Shown here piece after piece: positions 1 through 10,619 of a stretch of 64,000 bases of DNA. The stretch spans positions 4,154,001 to 4,218,000 of the forward strand of contig OY992832.1 in assembly GCA_963921425.1 (NCBI GenBank), in the 5' to 3' direction. How positions within the stretch are numbered: the stretch's first letter is position 1; each line of letters starts with the position of its first letter. The translations under genes and the position numbers were made by a program. Under the pieces are notes generated by a model. It was not told where the DNA came from, searched no databases, and worked only from the letters and a program-made list of their open reading frames with translations. The stretch comes from Dryas octopetala. Taxonomy: Eukaryota > Streptophyta > Magnoliopsida > Rosales > Rosaceae.

Positions 1-229
1 GCCGTCTTTACTGATAAAAAAAATTAAAAAATTAAAAGATGGAGAGAAGTTGGGAACCAAAAGTCCTAAACAAACCATGGTTTTAATAAGTTTACATTTA
101 AAACACAAGGTTCAGGTATCTTAGGTTCTAACGAACACACTAATACTAGAAGTGCAAGTTCACCTACTCCATGTTATCAACTCCATCTTATGATATAAAC
201 TTAAAAGTTCTTAAATTCTTAAATCATAG

Positions 230-237
230 TATATATA
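230..237 (+). promoter_or_regulatory. Probable TATA box of the dirigent gene
   Basis: A TATATATA run lies about 100 bases before the dirigent ATG at 336, a normal spacing for a plant core promoter with a 60-80 base leader. The assignment is positional only; the region is AT-rich, so a chance match is possible. Confidence 0.45.
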
Positions 238-335
238 CCCAACCACACTGTCTTGATTCATCAACATCTAATTAAACAAAGCCTTCTCAAGATCATCAGC
301 TGTTCTTGAAGTTTCACTCTTTCCCCCCCAAACTC

Positions 336-1235
336 ATGGCATTCCGAAAGTCGATTTCCTTGCCCCTCAAGACCACAATCTGGCTGCTTCTTCTAGCCCT
401 TGCAGCAACACACACAACCTCTGCCCGAATCCTCGATGAGGAAAGCCCTGCCTCTGAGGAATCTGATACAGCCGCAACACAAACACCTGTTTCCAGTGTG
501 CCTCCTGTGGTGGCTGCCACCCCAGCAGGCCCTGCTGCAAGTGCCGCAGTTACCAATTCAGAGTCCTACCATCCATTAACCTTCTTCCTGCATGACATTA
601 TTGGTGGATCAAACCCCTCAGCCAGAGCTGTCACTGGGATTGTGACCAATCCAGCAGTGAATGGCCAAGTCCCCTTTGCCAAGCCCAATGGTGCAGTTGT
701 CCCAGTTGGCAATGGCATTCCTCAGAACAACAACAACAATGTCCCCTTCTTCACTGGCCTTGGTGGAAACGCTGGCAACAACTTGATCCAGAACAATGGG
801 AACAACAACAACATCATTGGTGGGAATGGGCTTCCATACCTGAATGGGGCTCAGCTCGCTCCGGGAATTACCCTTCAGAAGCTTATGTTTGGGACACTCA
901 CAGTGTTTGATGATGAACTGACTGAAGGGCATGAGCTTGGCTCTGGCTTGCTTGGCAAGGCACAAGGATTCTATGTGGCAAGTTCTGTAGATGGGACCAG
1001 CCAGACCATTGCCTTCACCGCCATGTTTCAGAGCGGCGGTTATGCTGACAGCCTCACCTTCTTCGGTGTTCATCAGGTGGCTGCGTCGGAGTCTCATCTG
1101 GCAGTCATGGGAGGCACTGGGAAGTATGTCAATGCAAAGGGACATGCCTTGGTTAAGACTATCCCTGCAACAAATCAACATAATACTGAAGGAGTTGACA
1201 CTGTGCTGCAGTTTACAGTGTATCTTACTTACTAG
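336..1235 (+). CDS. Dirigent protein with Asn/Gly-rich insertion (DIR10/16/24-like)
   Basis: A single-exon gene for a 299-residue secreted protein. I chose the ATG at 336; the open frame extends upstream only through a TTG codon. Residues about 12-30 form a signal peptide ending in a Ser-Ala site. Residues 31-78 are a Pro/Ala/Thr/Ser-rich linker. The dirigent domain begins near residue 80 (LTFFLHDIIGG) and continues at about 172-299 (FGTLTVFDDELTEG, then GGTGKY). Between these, residues about 104-170 are a Gly/Asn-rich insert with runs of five and four Asn, typical of the ESB1 (DIR10)/DIR16/DIR24 group rather than the short classical dirigents. Dirigent proteins act in the apoplast and steer phenoxy-radical coupling; ESB1-type members are needed for ordered lignin in the Casparian strip. 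Family membership is seen in the sequence; a Casparian-strip role here is inferred. Confidence 0.93.
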   Translation: MAFRKSISLPLKTTIWLLLLALAATHTTSARILDEESPASEESDTAATQTPVSSVPPVVAATPAGPAASAAVTNSESYHPLTFFLHDIIGGSNPSARAVTGIVTNPAVNGQVPFAKPNGAVVPVGNGIPQNNNNNVPFFTGLGGNAGNNLIQNNGNNNNIIGGNGLPYLNGAQLAPGITLQKLMFGTLTVFDDELTEGHELGSGLLGKAQGFYVASSVDGTSQTIAFTAMFQSGGYADSLTFFGVHQVAASESHLAVMGGTGKYVNAKGHALVKTIPATNQHNTEGVDTVLQFTVYLTY

Positions 1236-4200
1236 TGTGTGCTAAGGTTTTTAAAAAATGTTGTTATGTGTTTGCTAATGTCTCTGCACCAGAGAGTATA
1301 TGTCAGAAAGCCTTCTTATTTAAATTGCAGAAATGATTGTTATTTACATGCAAATCAGGGATTTTACTTCTAAAATAAACAACAAAGATGCATGTATAAA
1401 ATATTGTTGGGCATATTATGGTCATGGCTCCAAAAAAGATGTCATGGCTCCCAAAGTATATAGAATCTTACTGTTGGAGGCCATTCTTCCGGTAGTGCCG
1501 GAAACTAGTGCTACTGCGAAGATCACCTCCGGACTTGATTTATTTGTGATGACTCAAACGAGAGGCAGTGGAAACTGTGTGCCTGTGTGCTTTTTTACCA
1601 AGTTGTTGTTATGTGTTTGCACTAGAGATGTATATGTCAGAAAGGACAGCAGATTAGGAATTTTACTTCTAAAGTAAACAATGAAAAATCGTGAGAAAAA
1701 TATAGTCAAATGATAATGATGATCGTGGCTCAAAATAAAATAAAAGAAAATATTATAATTGTCATTCTATCAATTTTACACCACACAATCCAACAAGAAT
1801 TTCTTTGAGTGGATATGGAATGGCAGACTTTTAACTAGAAGAGTGGAGCAGATTATGTGTAGGAGTAGTTTTACCATACAAAATGTAGCTTTGGGGTGTG
1901 ATTGGTTCACCAACTCAGAAACAGCAACTTTGTTAACTAGGTAAGAGGCTCTAAGCCCATGGGCCCATAATGATTTTGAGCCCGAACTAGCTGTTGAAGA
2001 TCAGCTGGGCCTAGCTAGGCCAGGTTAAAAAAGAGAGGCCCAAGCTCGATGGGCTCCATTGAACTTGCTTCGGCCCTATTTATAAGATTTTTTATGACTT
2101 CGTTTACTTGTTTAATCCTCATCCTTTTGCCCTTACAAACTGTTCAAATTAGGGTGAGCTACTCATATGCAAAATTAATTCCCAGTTTTACGCTTTCATC
2201 CATATGCGACATCAAAAGTAGCTTTATGTTTCAAAAAGCAGATCAGGAACCCAACAAACTTGTTTGGATAACATAAATAAGGATATCATTTACATTTTCT
2301 AGTCTTAAGCCCTTTCCTAACTCTATCATTTTCAACCTTTATTCTTTGTCTTTCTTTATGACGTGTTTGGGTTTCCCAAGCAAACCAAAAACATTTAAAA
2401 CATAGGAATGTAAATGTGTCCTGATTAAATGTTGAACTCTAAATGCTTAACTTTGAATTTCAAAACAGCTTTATTTTGATAGTAAGCACATGAATTCAAA
2501 ATTATTAGCAAAGGATTGTCTTTCAAACATATTGGGATGACAATAGCGCTACCATATTACCATAATGCAACATATATAACTAGAAGACATGCATCGATCC
2601 ATGATCTCGAAATCTTTGTTGTGGCTAAAGATAATCCTATGTCCAAACACTTCCTTCAATTCCCAAGGAAAAAAAGAATAAATATCGCATGCTATGATGA
2701 GCAAAAAAGTTGCGCCGACCCAAGTACCAATTTCTCTACCAGAAACATATTTTATGATAGGATGGGTGGATGATTTTCCAACTTTTTTGGTATTTCCTTT
2801 CCGGCGTTGCAGTCTTAGTCAAAGAAATTTAAAGTCACGAAACATCCGGAAAAGGAGGATCAACATGAAAGAAAACAAGATAATTAATTAAAGTTATGTG
2901 TGTGGAGAAGGAATTATAATTTTTCTTGCTTCTAAGTTCTAACCCATTGATATCACAAAACTCTTTTGTCTGATCAGTTGGTCAGAAAAGATAATTATAT
3001 GGCTTAACATAAAATAAAAAAAAGAGTAAGTAAGTAGAGTAATTAGTTATTAGGATCATAATCTACTTAAAAAAAGTTTGAAGGTGAAATTTTTAACTTT
3101 TACTATTTAGTTTCTCCCTTCTAATTTTATGCCTTCCAATTGTATGGGAGGAACTATTACCACCATCCAAATTCTGAGCATACCACTCACCATATTCAGA
3201 AGAAGATAGAAGAAGAAAAAGAAAAAGTGGTTGTTGTCTGTCCTTGAGTGCCGACCATTAATGCCACCGCATGCTTTTCCTTGTTGGCAGACATATATTA
3301 TAATGACGTACTCTTGTCCTGTAAATTTTGCTACATAATGAAATCAAGTATTCTTTTGAATTTGGATCCATTAATAAACATTGACCATTTCACCTCATGT
3401 AATTATATATGCACATTAAATTCTTTTTTATTAAACTAATTTGTTAATTTTTGCTTGATTTATATCTTACTCGTAAGAATAAATATGGTGAGATTTTCAA
3501 AAAATAATAACTGAATATACTCAACGCCACCTTTACGCCGAATTCCAATAACAAATGAGGAAGGAACTTCAAGCTATAGCAAGTTCCATTCATTAGGGCT
3601 TATTGATCACCTCAATTTTTTTTGTTTTGAACATTGGAGATCGATGGTGGTTGATCCATATCATAGTGCTCAAAATTGAAAAGTAGTACGTGGAAGTGGT
3701 GGATGTGTAAGTGGGGACTATTAAATGCTGTTGTTTCTTCACATGATGGAGGGGTAGAATATTTGCAAATGCAATAAGTGAATCTTGGCAGAGAACAACA
3801 TGGTAGTGGTCACATTACCGTTTACATGGAAAGTAGCTAGTAAACAAGGAAGATACTTTCTCAGAGTTGCACAGCCTGAACAGGATTTCAATTTTAAAAA
3901 AGTGAAGAAAAAAAACAGGGAACATTTAGAAGGACGCAACATGCTAACACCATTGAATATTGTTGGCTCCAAGAAATGATCAGATCAGAGAGAGCACGAG
4001 ATCGAAGATCATGAATATCCTCCTCAGTCAGTAGATTCATCGATCAGTACCCAACTCCTCGATCCCTCTTGGTCCTCTTTTACTTTAACTCTCTTTTAAA
4101 TAATAGAGACTTTGATTCCGATCCCACCAAAAAGAGTTTACATTTACATGCACAAGATATATATTAAACATGATTCATTAGTAAATAATTAATTAAACAT

Positions 4201-4335
4201 GCAACACTGATCATACAAACACATGCACACCTGGCCTGCTGCTGCTAATGCTGGAATTTCAAATTTAGTACACAGAAACATAACAAATTAAAAACCTGAT
4301 ATGATAAATTATTAAAGATGGAGTAAGTTGATCGA
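1236..4335. other. Gene-free spacer with a degenerate local duplication
   Basis: The spacer is AT-rich. Two similar stretches stand out: about 1258-1385 and 1604-1690 share a TGTTATGTGTTTGC segment, a TATATGTCAGAAAG segment and a TTTTACTTCTAAA segment followed by AAACAA. This suggests an old duplication of the dirigent 3' flank with inserted material between. Small open frames here have no recognisable domain or plant codon character. Confidence 0.5.
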
Positions 4336-5209
4336 TCATGATGACCATGGAGAAGAAGATGGTGATGAAGTTGGAGAAGGCCAGAGCTGGGCATTCTTGA
4401 CCTTGGATACACTTGCAAGCACACCTAATGGGGTCACGTCCCCTATCACTGTCACTTTCTTTGTTGAAAAATCTATACTAAATGATGTCACTCCTGCATA
4501 TATACATGCACAATTAATTAATTACGGTTTAGTTGCCAAATACTCTCTAGCATGTTATGTTTATCAGATTCTATAAATGAAAGGACATTTATACCTTCCA
4601 TTTTAGAGAGGTGTTTTCTGACTTTTCCTTCACAGCCCTTGCAATGCAGTGACACCCTCAAAACTACAACCTACAAATACTATTAATTAAATTAGCAAGA
4701 TGGAGAGTGATCGAATTATAAAGAGATGAAGATGATTAATATTATATATATACATGTGTTACCTGGTGACGATGAGAGCGAGTGGAAGAAGACCTTAAAC
4801 TTAAAGCAGAGGAGGAATATTGAGCATTTGAGGTCATGAGGCGGCGTTTGGGCTTAGAAGGCTGAGGAGGAAGCAGTGCAGCAGAGGCATGGTCCTCCTC
4901 CGATGCTAACCAGTCGATGAAGGGCACTGCCGGAGTAGTCCTCAATTTGATGAGGTCATGTATGTCAGCAGAGCTTTTTCTACGTAGCTGAATATCATGA
5001 TGATCACTGCTTTGCTTACTAGAAAAACTCTTTCTGCATTTTTCATAGAGTGGTTTAGGATTAAATGGTAACTCATCAGATGAACAAGGGACATGAATGT
5101 TGCGGTGATGATGAGGTTGAGGTTGGTATTTTGGTCGATCAATGCTAGACTTAGACCATATGGCTGTGGAAGCAGGAGATGCACAGAATAGATCCATTCC
5201 TAATTTCAT
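4336..5209 (-). CDS. Heavy-metal-associated (HMA) domain protein, NaKR-like
   Basis: Three exons on the minus strand: 5209-4763, 4670-4595 and 4493-4336, giving 226 residues. All junctions are GT-AG and the lengths (447+76+158) sum to a whole frame. The first 149 residues are low-complexity, Ser/His/basic-rich and poorly structured. Residues about 150-215 form an HMA domain with the metal-binding motif HCKGC (Cys159, Cys162), then KMEGVTSFSIDF and KKVTVIGDVTPLGVL. The C-terminus is a short Ser/Pro tail. This arrangement matches Arabidopsis SODIUM POTASSIUM ROOT DEFECTIVE proteins; NaKR1 is a phloem protein involved in Na/K balance and long-distance transport of the flowering signal FT. The family call is firm. 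Which paralogue it is, and any phloem role here, are inferred. The leader contains a CT-repeat on the coding strand. Confidence 0.92.
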
Positions 5210-5295
5210 GCTTTATTCTTGGACTTGGAGAAGAAATGGGTAATATGCCTTTGTTTGGTGAAGACTCAAGAGAATGAAGTTTTTAAAGTTGGTGG

Positions 5296-5317
5296 GAGAG
5301 AGAGAGAGAGAGAGAGA
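5296..5317. repeat. (GA)n microsatellite in the leader/promoter of the NaKR-like gene
   Basis: About eleven GA units followed by an A-run, 87 bases upstream of the minus-strand ATG. Read on the coding strand it is a CT repeat, a common feature of plant 5' leaders and core promoters. Confidence 0.9.
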
Positions 5318-6065
5318 AAAAAAAAAAAGATCCAAGCACTGAGGTCCCACAACAAAGAGTTAATGGTGATGATACTTTGGAAGATATGTGACTCATCTTC
5401 GACCCTCAAAGTTGTGTTTTAATTTTTTTTTTTTGTATTTTATATTCTTTTCCATTTAATTAATTAAGTGGGTGTGGGGTTGATTAAAGTTGGGCTAGCT
5501 CGATCATCTTGATGTGATATGATTACAACCACTAGAAGTACAATGAAGCTAGGCTAGTTAGCTATAAATTACTAGAATCTACTTCTATTATTGGTACATC
5601 ATTGAATGTTTCTCTTATTTGTTTTTTAAGAAACATTGTTTTACATTTGACTCATGCCATACAGCATGAATATATATATATATATATACATATACAATAT
5701 GCCTATAATATCACTTTCTCAGTTATCTCTTACCTATACATAATGTGATTGTTCAAGCTCCTCATTCTTTGTGCACAGTAGATCGATTGTAGTTTCCAAT
5801 TGCCTAATTTTACTTTCTGCAAGGTAGATTTTATGCTAATCAAACATATATTTGCCAACCCTAGCAAAAGTTAAAATAATAATAACATTCTAACCTATCT
5901 TTTGCTTTTTCTGTTCTTTATTTAAGCAACCTGACAACCACAGATTCCCTTACGTTTATGTTTCAAGTAATTAATTTGTGGGATGTGTATCTTCTTTACC
6001 AATCAATCATCCAAGCCTCTATTCAACCAAAAAAAAACATCATCCAAGAGAGAGGAGAACCCAAA
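5318..6065. other. Divergent intergenic region between NaKR-like and RPL35
   Basis: The two genes point away from each other, so this stretch holds both promoters. It is AT-rich with a TA microsatellite near 5671-5690. No gene is visible; the recognisable motifs cluster on the RPL35 side and are listed separately. Confidence 0.6.
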
Positions 6066-6298
6066 TGGGCCAAGCCCATATCCATTTCGGTTGAGTCAAT
6101 AACCCATAAAGAGAAAGTGGGCTCTTAATCAAAGAGCGCAAAGTTCACGGGCCTGACCAAAAGTACAAGAAAGCCGAATGGGTCTCATCCACTTCACACA
6201 TGCACTCTTACTACACACGTGCGTTAACCCATTGACCCCAATCCCAAATTAGGGTTTTAGAAACAGAGATATTAAAACCGCAGCCAAGTGCTAGGGTT
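6066..6298 (+). promoter_or_regulatory. Site II and telo-box promoter of RPL35
   Basis: TGGGCC at 6066-6071 and AGCCCA at 6073-6078 form a near-palindromic pair. TGGGCT follows at 6118-6123, and AGGGTTT at 6251-6257 and TAGGGTT at 6292-6298 lie just before the ATG at 6350. Site II elements combined with telo-boxes are the established signature of plant ribosomal-protein and growth-coupled promoters (TCP-factor binding). The motifs are seen directly; regulation by TCPs is inferred from the family. Confidence 0.8.
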
Positions 6299-6349
6299 CA
6301 CTTTCTTCTCCACTCTCTTCACCTAAAGACACACAGAGATACCACAGCC

Positions 6350-7945
6350 ATGGGTATGATGAACGCATTTCTTTTTTTTTTTTTTTCTCTTTTTAATTTT
6401 CGTCTTTGATTGAATTAACGTCGCTCTAATTTGTTTTTTTTTTTTTCACCTAAAAAGCGAGGATCAAGGTTCACGAGCTCAGGAACAAATCAAAGGCAGA
6501 GCTTTTGGGGCAACTGAAAGATCTGAAAGCAGAGCTCGCTCTTCTCCGAGTCGCCAAGGTCACTGGAGGAGCCCCCAACAAGCTCTCCAAAATGTACCCA
6601 TCTCTTTCTCCCTCAATAATTTTTATTTATTTTTCCATTTTTTTAATAGTTTTTTCACAGTATTCATTGTGTTGTTGTGGTTTCAGCAAGGTGGTGAGGC
6701 TTTCAATAGCGCAGGTGTTGACAGTGATTTCCCAGAAGCAAAAAGCTGCTCTCAGGGAAGTTTACAAGAACAAGAAGTTCCTTCCTCTCGATTTGCGTCC
6801 AAAGAAGACCAGGGCCATCAGGAGGCGTCTGACCAAGCACCAGGTACTACTAATCTTCAGTCCTAGTCAACCCCATTTCATATTTAACTGTATAGTCATT
6901 TTGGAAGTTGCCCATGGATTGAGAATTGCATAAAATGGGAAACATGATGATGCTGCTTTTGTTATGCTTTTGTTTTACTTGAATGTGACAAGGAGATAGA
7001 CTATGTAATCATCATTGTTTTACTTGAATATGTATGCTAATTATGTTACATTAGCTTATCCAATCCTATTTTTATGAGAAATGTTAGAAGAAAAAAGGGC
7101 AGTCTGAGAGACTGAGACTGTACTGGCTGAATTATGTTAATGGATGAGCAAAGATGTGTTGGTATTTCCCAAGATATCTTTTCCTTTTAATTTCATGGAT
7201 TGTAGCCAATCAGGTACAACGATCTAGAAGCAATTGTTGCAGCAAGGTCGGCTCATGTTGTAATTTAGGTTCTTAGATGTGACCAATGTGATTGACTTGG
7301 AGTTCTCAAATGTCTGGTTTAACTGAAATACGAAAATCGAAAAAAGCATTTTATTTCCAAGAGTATGATGTATGAATATCTGACTTCCTGGTTTTTTTAT
7401 ATGGATCATTAATTTATTGACTGTAACAGAATATAAGGACTCACAAGTTAGCTAAATTTTTCATATAGGAGAGCTTTTCTTCTATTTGGTTTCCCTACTG
7501 ATTTTAGACTGGTTTTGAAATTAGGTTGCATCTGGTTAAGATGGTCTTCTGACTAGATTTAACTTTTTTATGGCCAGGATCTTATATTATTCCAATAGTT
7601 GGGTAATTCTTGGCAATTATGTAGATTTGTTTAAGCACTTGATACGCTGAATGTTGTCACTGCTCTATTGCTTTTCATTGATTTCTTTTTACTTCTGCTT
7701 TTTCATAGAGGTGAACTCTTTTCTTTGGAGAAGTAGGGGAACTGCTGTCATTTCTTTTTGCTGTTCATTCCCCTTTCTTCAGATTATAGCTGCCAGAATC
7801 ATTAACAACATATGTCAGGTCTATGTCATTTCTGTTTATCCTAACTCAGTTGTTGAATTGTTTCTTGTAGGCATCTTTAAAGACAGAAAGAGAGAAGAAG
7901 AAGGAGCTGTACTTTCCATTGAGGAAGTATGCAATTAAAGCATAA
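6350..7945 (+). CDS. RPL35: 60S ribosomal protein L35 (uL29)
   Basis: Four exons: 6350-6353, 6458-6593, 6687-6843 and 7871-7945, totalling 372 bases and exactly 123 residues, the usual length of eukaryotic L35. The first exon contributes only ATGG, so the second codon is split by intron 1. The protein starts [14 protein letters not shown], contains [21 protein letters not shown] and the basic stretch [12 protein letters not shown], and ends LRKYAIKA. uL29 sits near the polypeptide exit tunnel of the large subunit and contributes to the docking platform for SRP and chaperones. The 1-kb third intron has no visible cargo. The promoter carries site II and telo-box motifs. Confidence 0.97.
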
Positions 7946-8920
7946 TGCTGTATCCAATTATGAAGGGAATCGGAAGTTTCACCTATTATATGACATTCCA
8001 AGGACATCATTTTAAAGTTTTTATCTCATCTCGTAATTTAATCTGTGTAGACAGTATCCCAAATATGATTTTGCTGGTCCAGAATTTTAATGCTGATTTA
8101 GATTCCTTTTCTTATTTAATCATTCACAATGAGATTTTATAGTTGTCCTACTCATATCTTCTTGATCGTTGAGTTTCTTGGGTATTTTTGTTTTCGTAGC
8201 AGCTCAATGTTTGTAATTACTTTTTTCTAATCTTGCTTATTCTGTGTGTTGCCCGTCACCTAACTATAAGCGTTACAGAAGCATCGCCTCATCACCAGTG
8301 TCTAGTGCCCAGTTCTAAGCGACTAGCCTCTTGTGGGATGGGTTAAATCTCATACCTTCTTGTGAGCAGCATGTGATATTCTAGCCATACAAAGCCTCAT
8401 CTTGTTTCAAACGTGAAAATCTTTAGTGGGATGAGAGATTATTGTGGGAGAAATTTTTGTTCTAAGCACCCTACACTGATTTTTAGTTGAAGTCTGCGCT
8501 TGTTAATCCACTCCGCATCTGTATGTTTTTCATTTAACAAAGCATTAGTTGGTAAAAGTAAAGTTATAAAAACTCGGTCCTGCAAAATGCGTCTGGGTTA
8601 TCAACCATCAAAACATGGAATACTGTTTCCTCAACCAAACATGGAATACTGTTTCCTCAACCAAACAAAAGAGAGTGTGCAACTCAACATCTATGTTGAG
8701 CATCGATGCTTCAAATCCATCTCTCGCAAACTAATAAAAAACTTTTATCTTCAGAAAACTCATCAAAAAGCAATAAAGGGCAAAAAAAATTTGCTTTTCT
8801 GACAACCATAAACAGTTTGTTGGGTCGAGGCTTTATACCCAACAGCTTTTGAGTTGTTGGGTTGGGTCGGCTGCAAAATTGGGCTAGTTGAACATTGAAA
8901 TATGAAAAACCGTTCACAAT
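7946..8920. other. Spacer between RPL35 and tRNA-Arg
   Basis: It contains the 3' flank of RPL35 and no convincing gene. A short direct repeat of about 31 bases (AACATGGAATACTG plus flanks) occurs in tandem near 8610-8670. The open frame at 8500-8802 is low-complexity and overlaps this repeat. Confidence 0.5.
8905..8909 (-). terminator. Pol III T-run terminator of tRNA-Arg
   Basis: Five consecutive T on the minus strand, 11 bases past the tRNA 3' end, as expected for RNA polymerase III termination. Confidence 0.8.
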
Positions 8921-8994
8921 CGACCACAGTGGGAGTCGAACCCACGACCTTTTGATCCGAAGTCAAACGCGCTAATCCACTGCGCTATGCGGTC
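8921..8994 (-). tRNA. trnR-UCG: tRNA-Arg (anticodon UCG)
   Basis: A 74-base intronless tRNA gene reading from 8994 down to 8921. The 7-bp acceptor stem pairs GACCGCA with TGTGGTC (one G-U), and the discriminator base is G. The D-arm is GCGCAGTGGATTAGCGC. The anticodon arm has the loop CTTCGGA, so the anticodon is UCG, reading CGA codons. The T-arm contains GGTTCGACTCC (internal B box). Just downstream on the minus strand is a T5 run (plus-strand A5 at 8905-8909), a good RNA polymerase III terminator. The anticodon stem is TTTGA/TCAAA, where the common plant sequence as I recall it is TCTGA/TCAGA; the change is compensated, so the gene looks functional. Confidence 0.95.
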
Positions 8995-10291
8995 TTCTGT
9001 GAACATGTGGGATCACTTAGTTTATTTATCACATACTTGCTACCTATTTCTAGGTTCTACTACATACACACAGTATGGTTTTGGTTGCAAAGAAAGTTTT
9101 TAAAATGGGGCTCAACTCAAATAATTATTTTGACTTCACAAATTTGAACTAATATCGTGAAAAGTACACGATACACCTTACTATAATATCTAAACTGTCC
9201 AAGATATTAATTAGCTAGGCAACTGTCTAACTACAACTGTACTTAAAAGTACACACACAAAAGTCCTGGAGTCCAGCAAAAGCAAACGTGGATGTTAGGC
9301 TAATCCGTGATTGGTCATTATCAATAGTCTGAACCAGTTGTAAACTTGTACTTGGGCTAAATCGAAGTCTAAGTTAATGTCTTAACCAGGCTCTGAATTG
9401 ACCCTTGCTGGTTTCACACATTGAAAGGCACTTCTTTTTTTTTTGTCAACCACAGGAAGAGGACATTCGTCTTGACTTGCTTGCTTGACTCTTCCACAGT
9501 CACAAGTTCACATATTCATTGTCCAAATTTTGAGTAAATTACATCATTTTCCTCACCAGCTTTCTACGCGGTGAGCCTCCATAGTCCATAGCAATAGACC
9601 ACTAGCACACAGAGCCTGCTTATATTGGCAACATTAATCAAGATGTATAATCAGTATGAAATTATGTACAAGAGGGAAGATGTAACTGTCTTCAGACTAA
9701 ACCCATGTGACATCCATAACGGGGCGATTCAATACGTCCCCCACATATCAATAGTTGATAACTGTCATTTTATAATTGGTTTATCATGAGCAAAGTCGGA
9801 AACAATTATGAGTGACGGTGAAATTTTAGAGAATTGGACCAAATTATAAAAATAGAACCCTCAACCCAGCTTTCATGTAAATTCACGTTATTTTCGTATT
9901 ATTTATACCTAAAATAGTTTAGGGAGTCAACAAAATTTGAAAATTTAAAGTAATTGTCTCACTTGACTCTCCCAAGAACCGGCCCTAATATCCGTTTTTA
10001 GCATGGGTTACACTATACTAATTTTTGAGCATTCATGCAAAAGTATGGGTCATGTGGCTTTATGGATGTTTAACGAATTACAGAGTGGGTTGAAAGACTA
10101 GATGTGAATGGATCATGTAGCTTACATGTATTTTTCTAAAGAACGAAAAACAAAAATACTTGATTAGGCGTAATTTAGCTCATTTAATTTAATGAATATC
10201 AAGAAATCTCACACACATTTTTTAATTGACAATTCTTCACATATATGTAAGATTATTGAATGTAAATTTTATTGTACTATATAAGATGATG
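8995..10291. other. Gene-free spacer
   Basis: AT-rich sequence with frequent stops in all frames. I see no gene, RNA or clear repeat in it. Confidence 0.5.
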
Positions 10292-10294
10292 TTA

Positions 10295-10619
10295 GAGCAT
10301 CTCCAATAGACTTCTCAAATTTTACTCTTTAAACATTATTTTGATGATGTATGTGATAATTTGAAGCGTCAAATTTTTTACTTTAAAATTGTGAACTCCA
10401 ACGGACTCTTCAATTTCATTATTATTATTATTTATTATTTTTTTCTTATTTAGAAAAATTTAGATTTTACTAAGATTTGAATAGTCATATTTACTTGTTA
10501 AAACTAACGATTTAATTTTGAGTTCTTATTTTGATAAACTCATTTGTAGAAATTGTTAGAAAAAATTTATTTAACATGACACAACTAATTGAGCTGTCAA
10601 AGACTTTTGTAAAATGCTC
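10295..10619. mobile_element. Tourist-like (PIF/Harbinger) MITE
   Basis: A 325-base AT-rich element whose left end starts GAGCATCTCCAATAGAC and whose right end, read in reverse complement, starts GAGCATTTTACAAAAGTC. It is flanked on both sides by TTA (10292-10294 and 10620-10622), the 3-bp target duplication expected for PIF/Harbinger MITEs. It has no coding capacity. The arms are diverged, so the insertion is old. Confidence 0.65.

Noticed and set aside
306..335. Longer dirigent start through a TTG codon
   Set aside because: TTG initiation is not normal for plant nuclear genes; the ATG at 336 directly precedes a good signal peptide.
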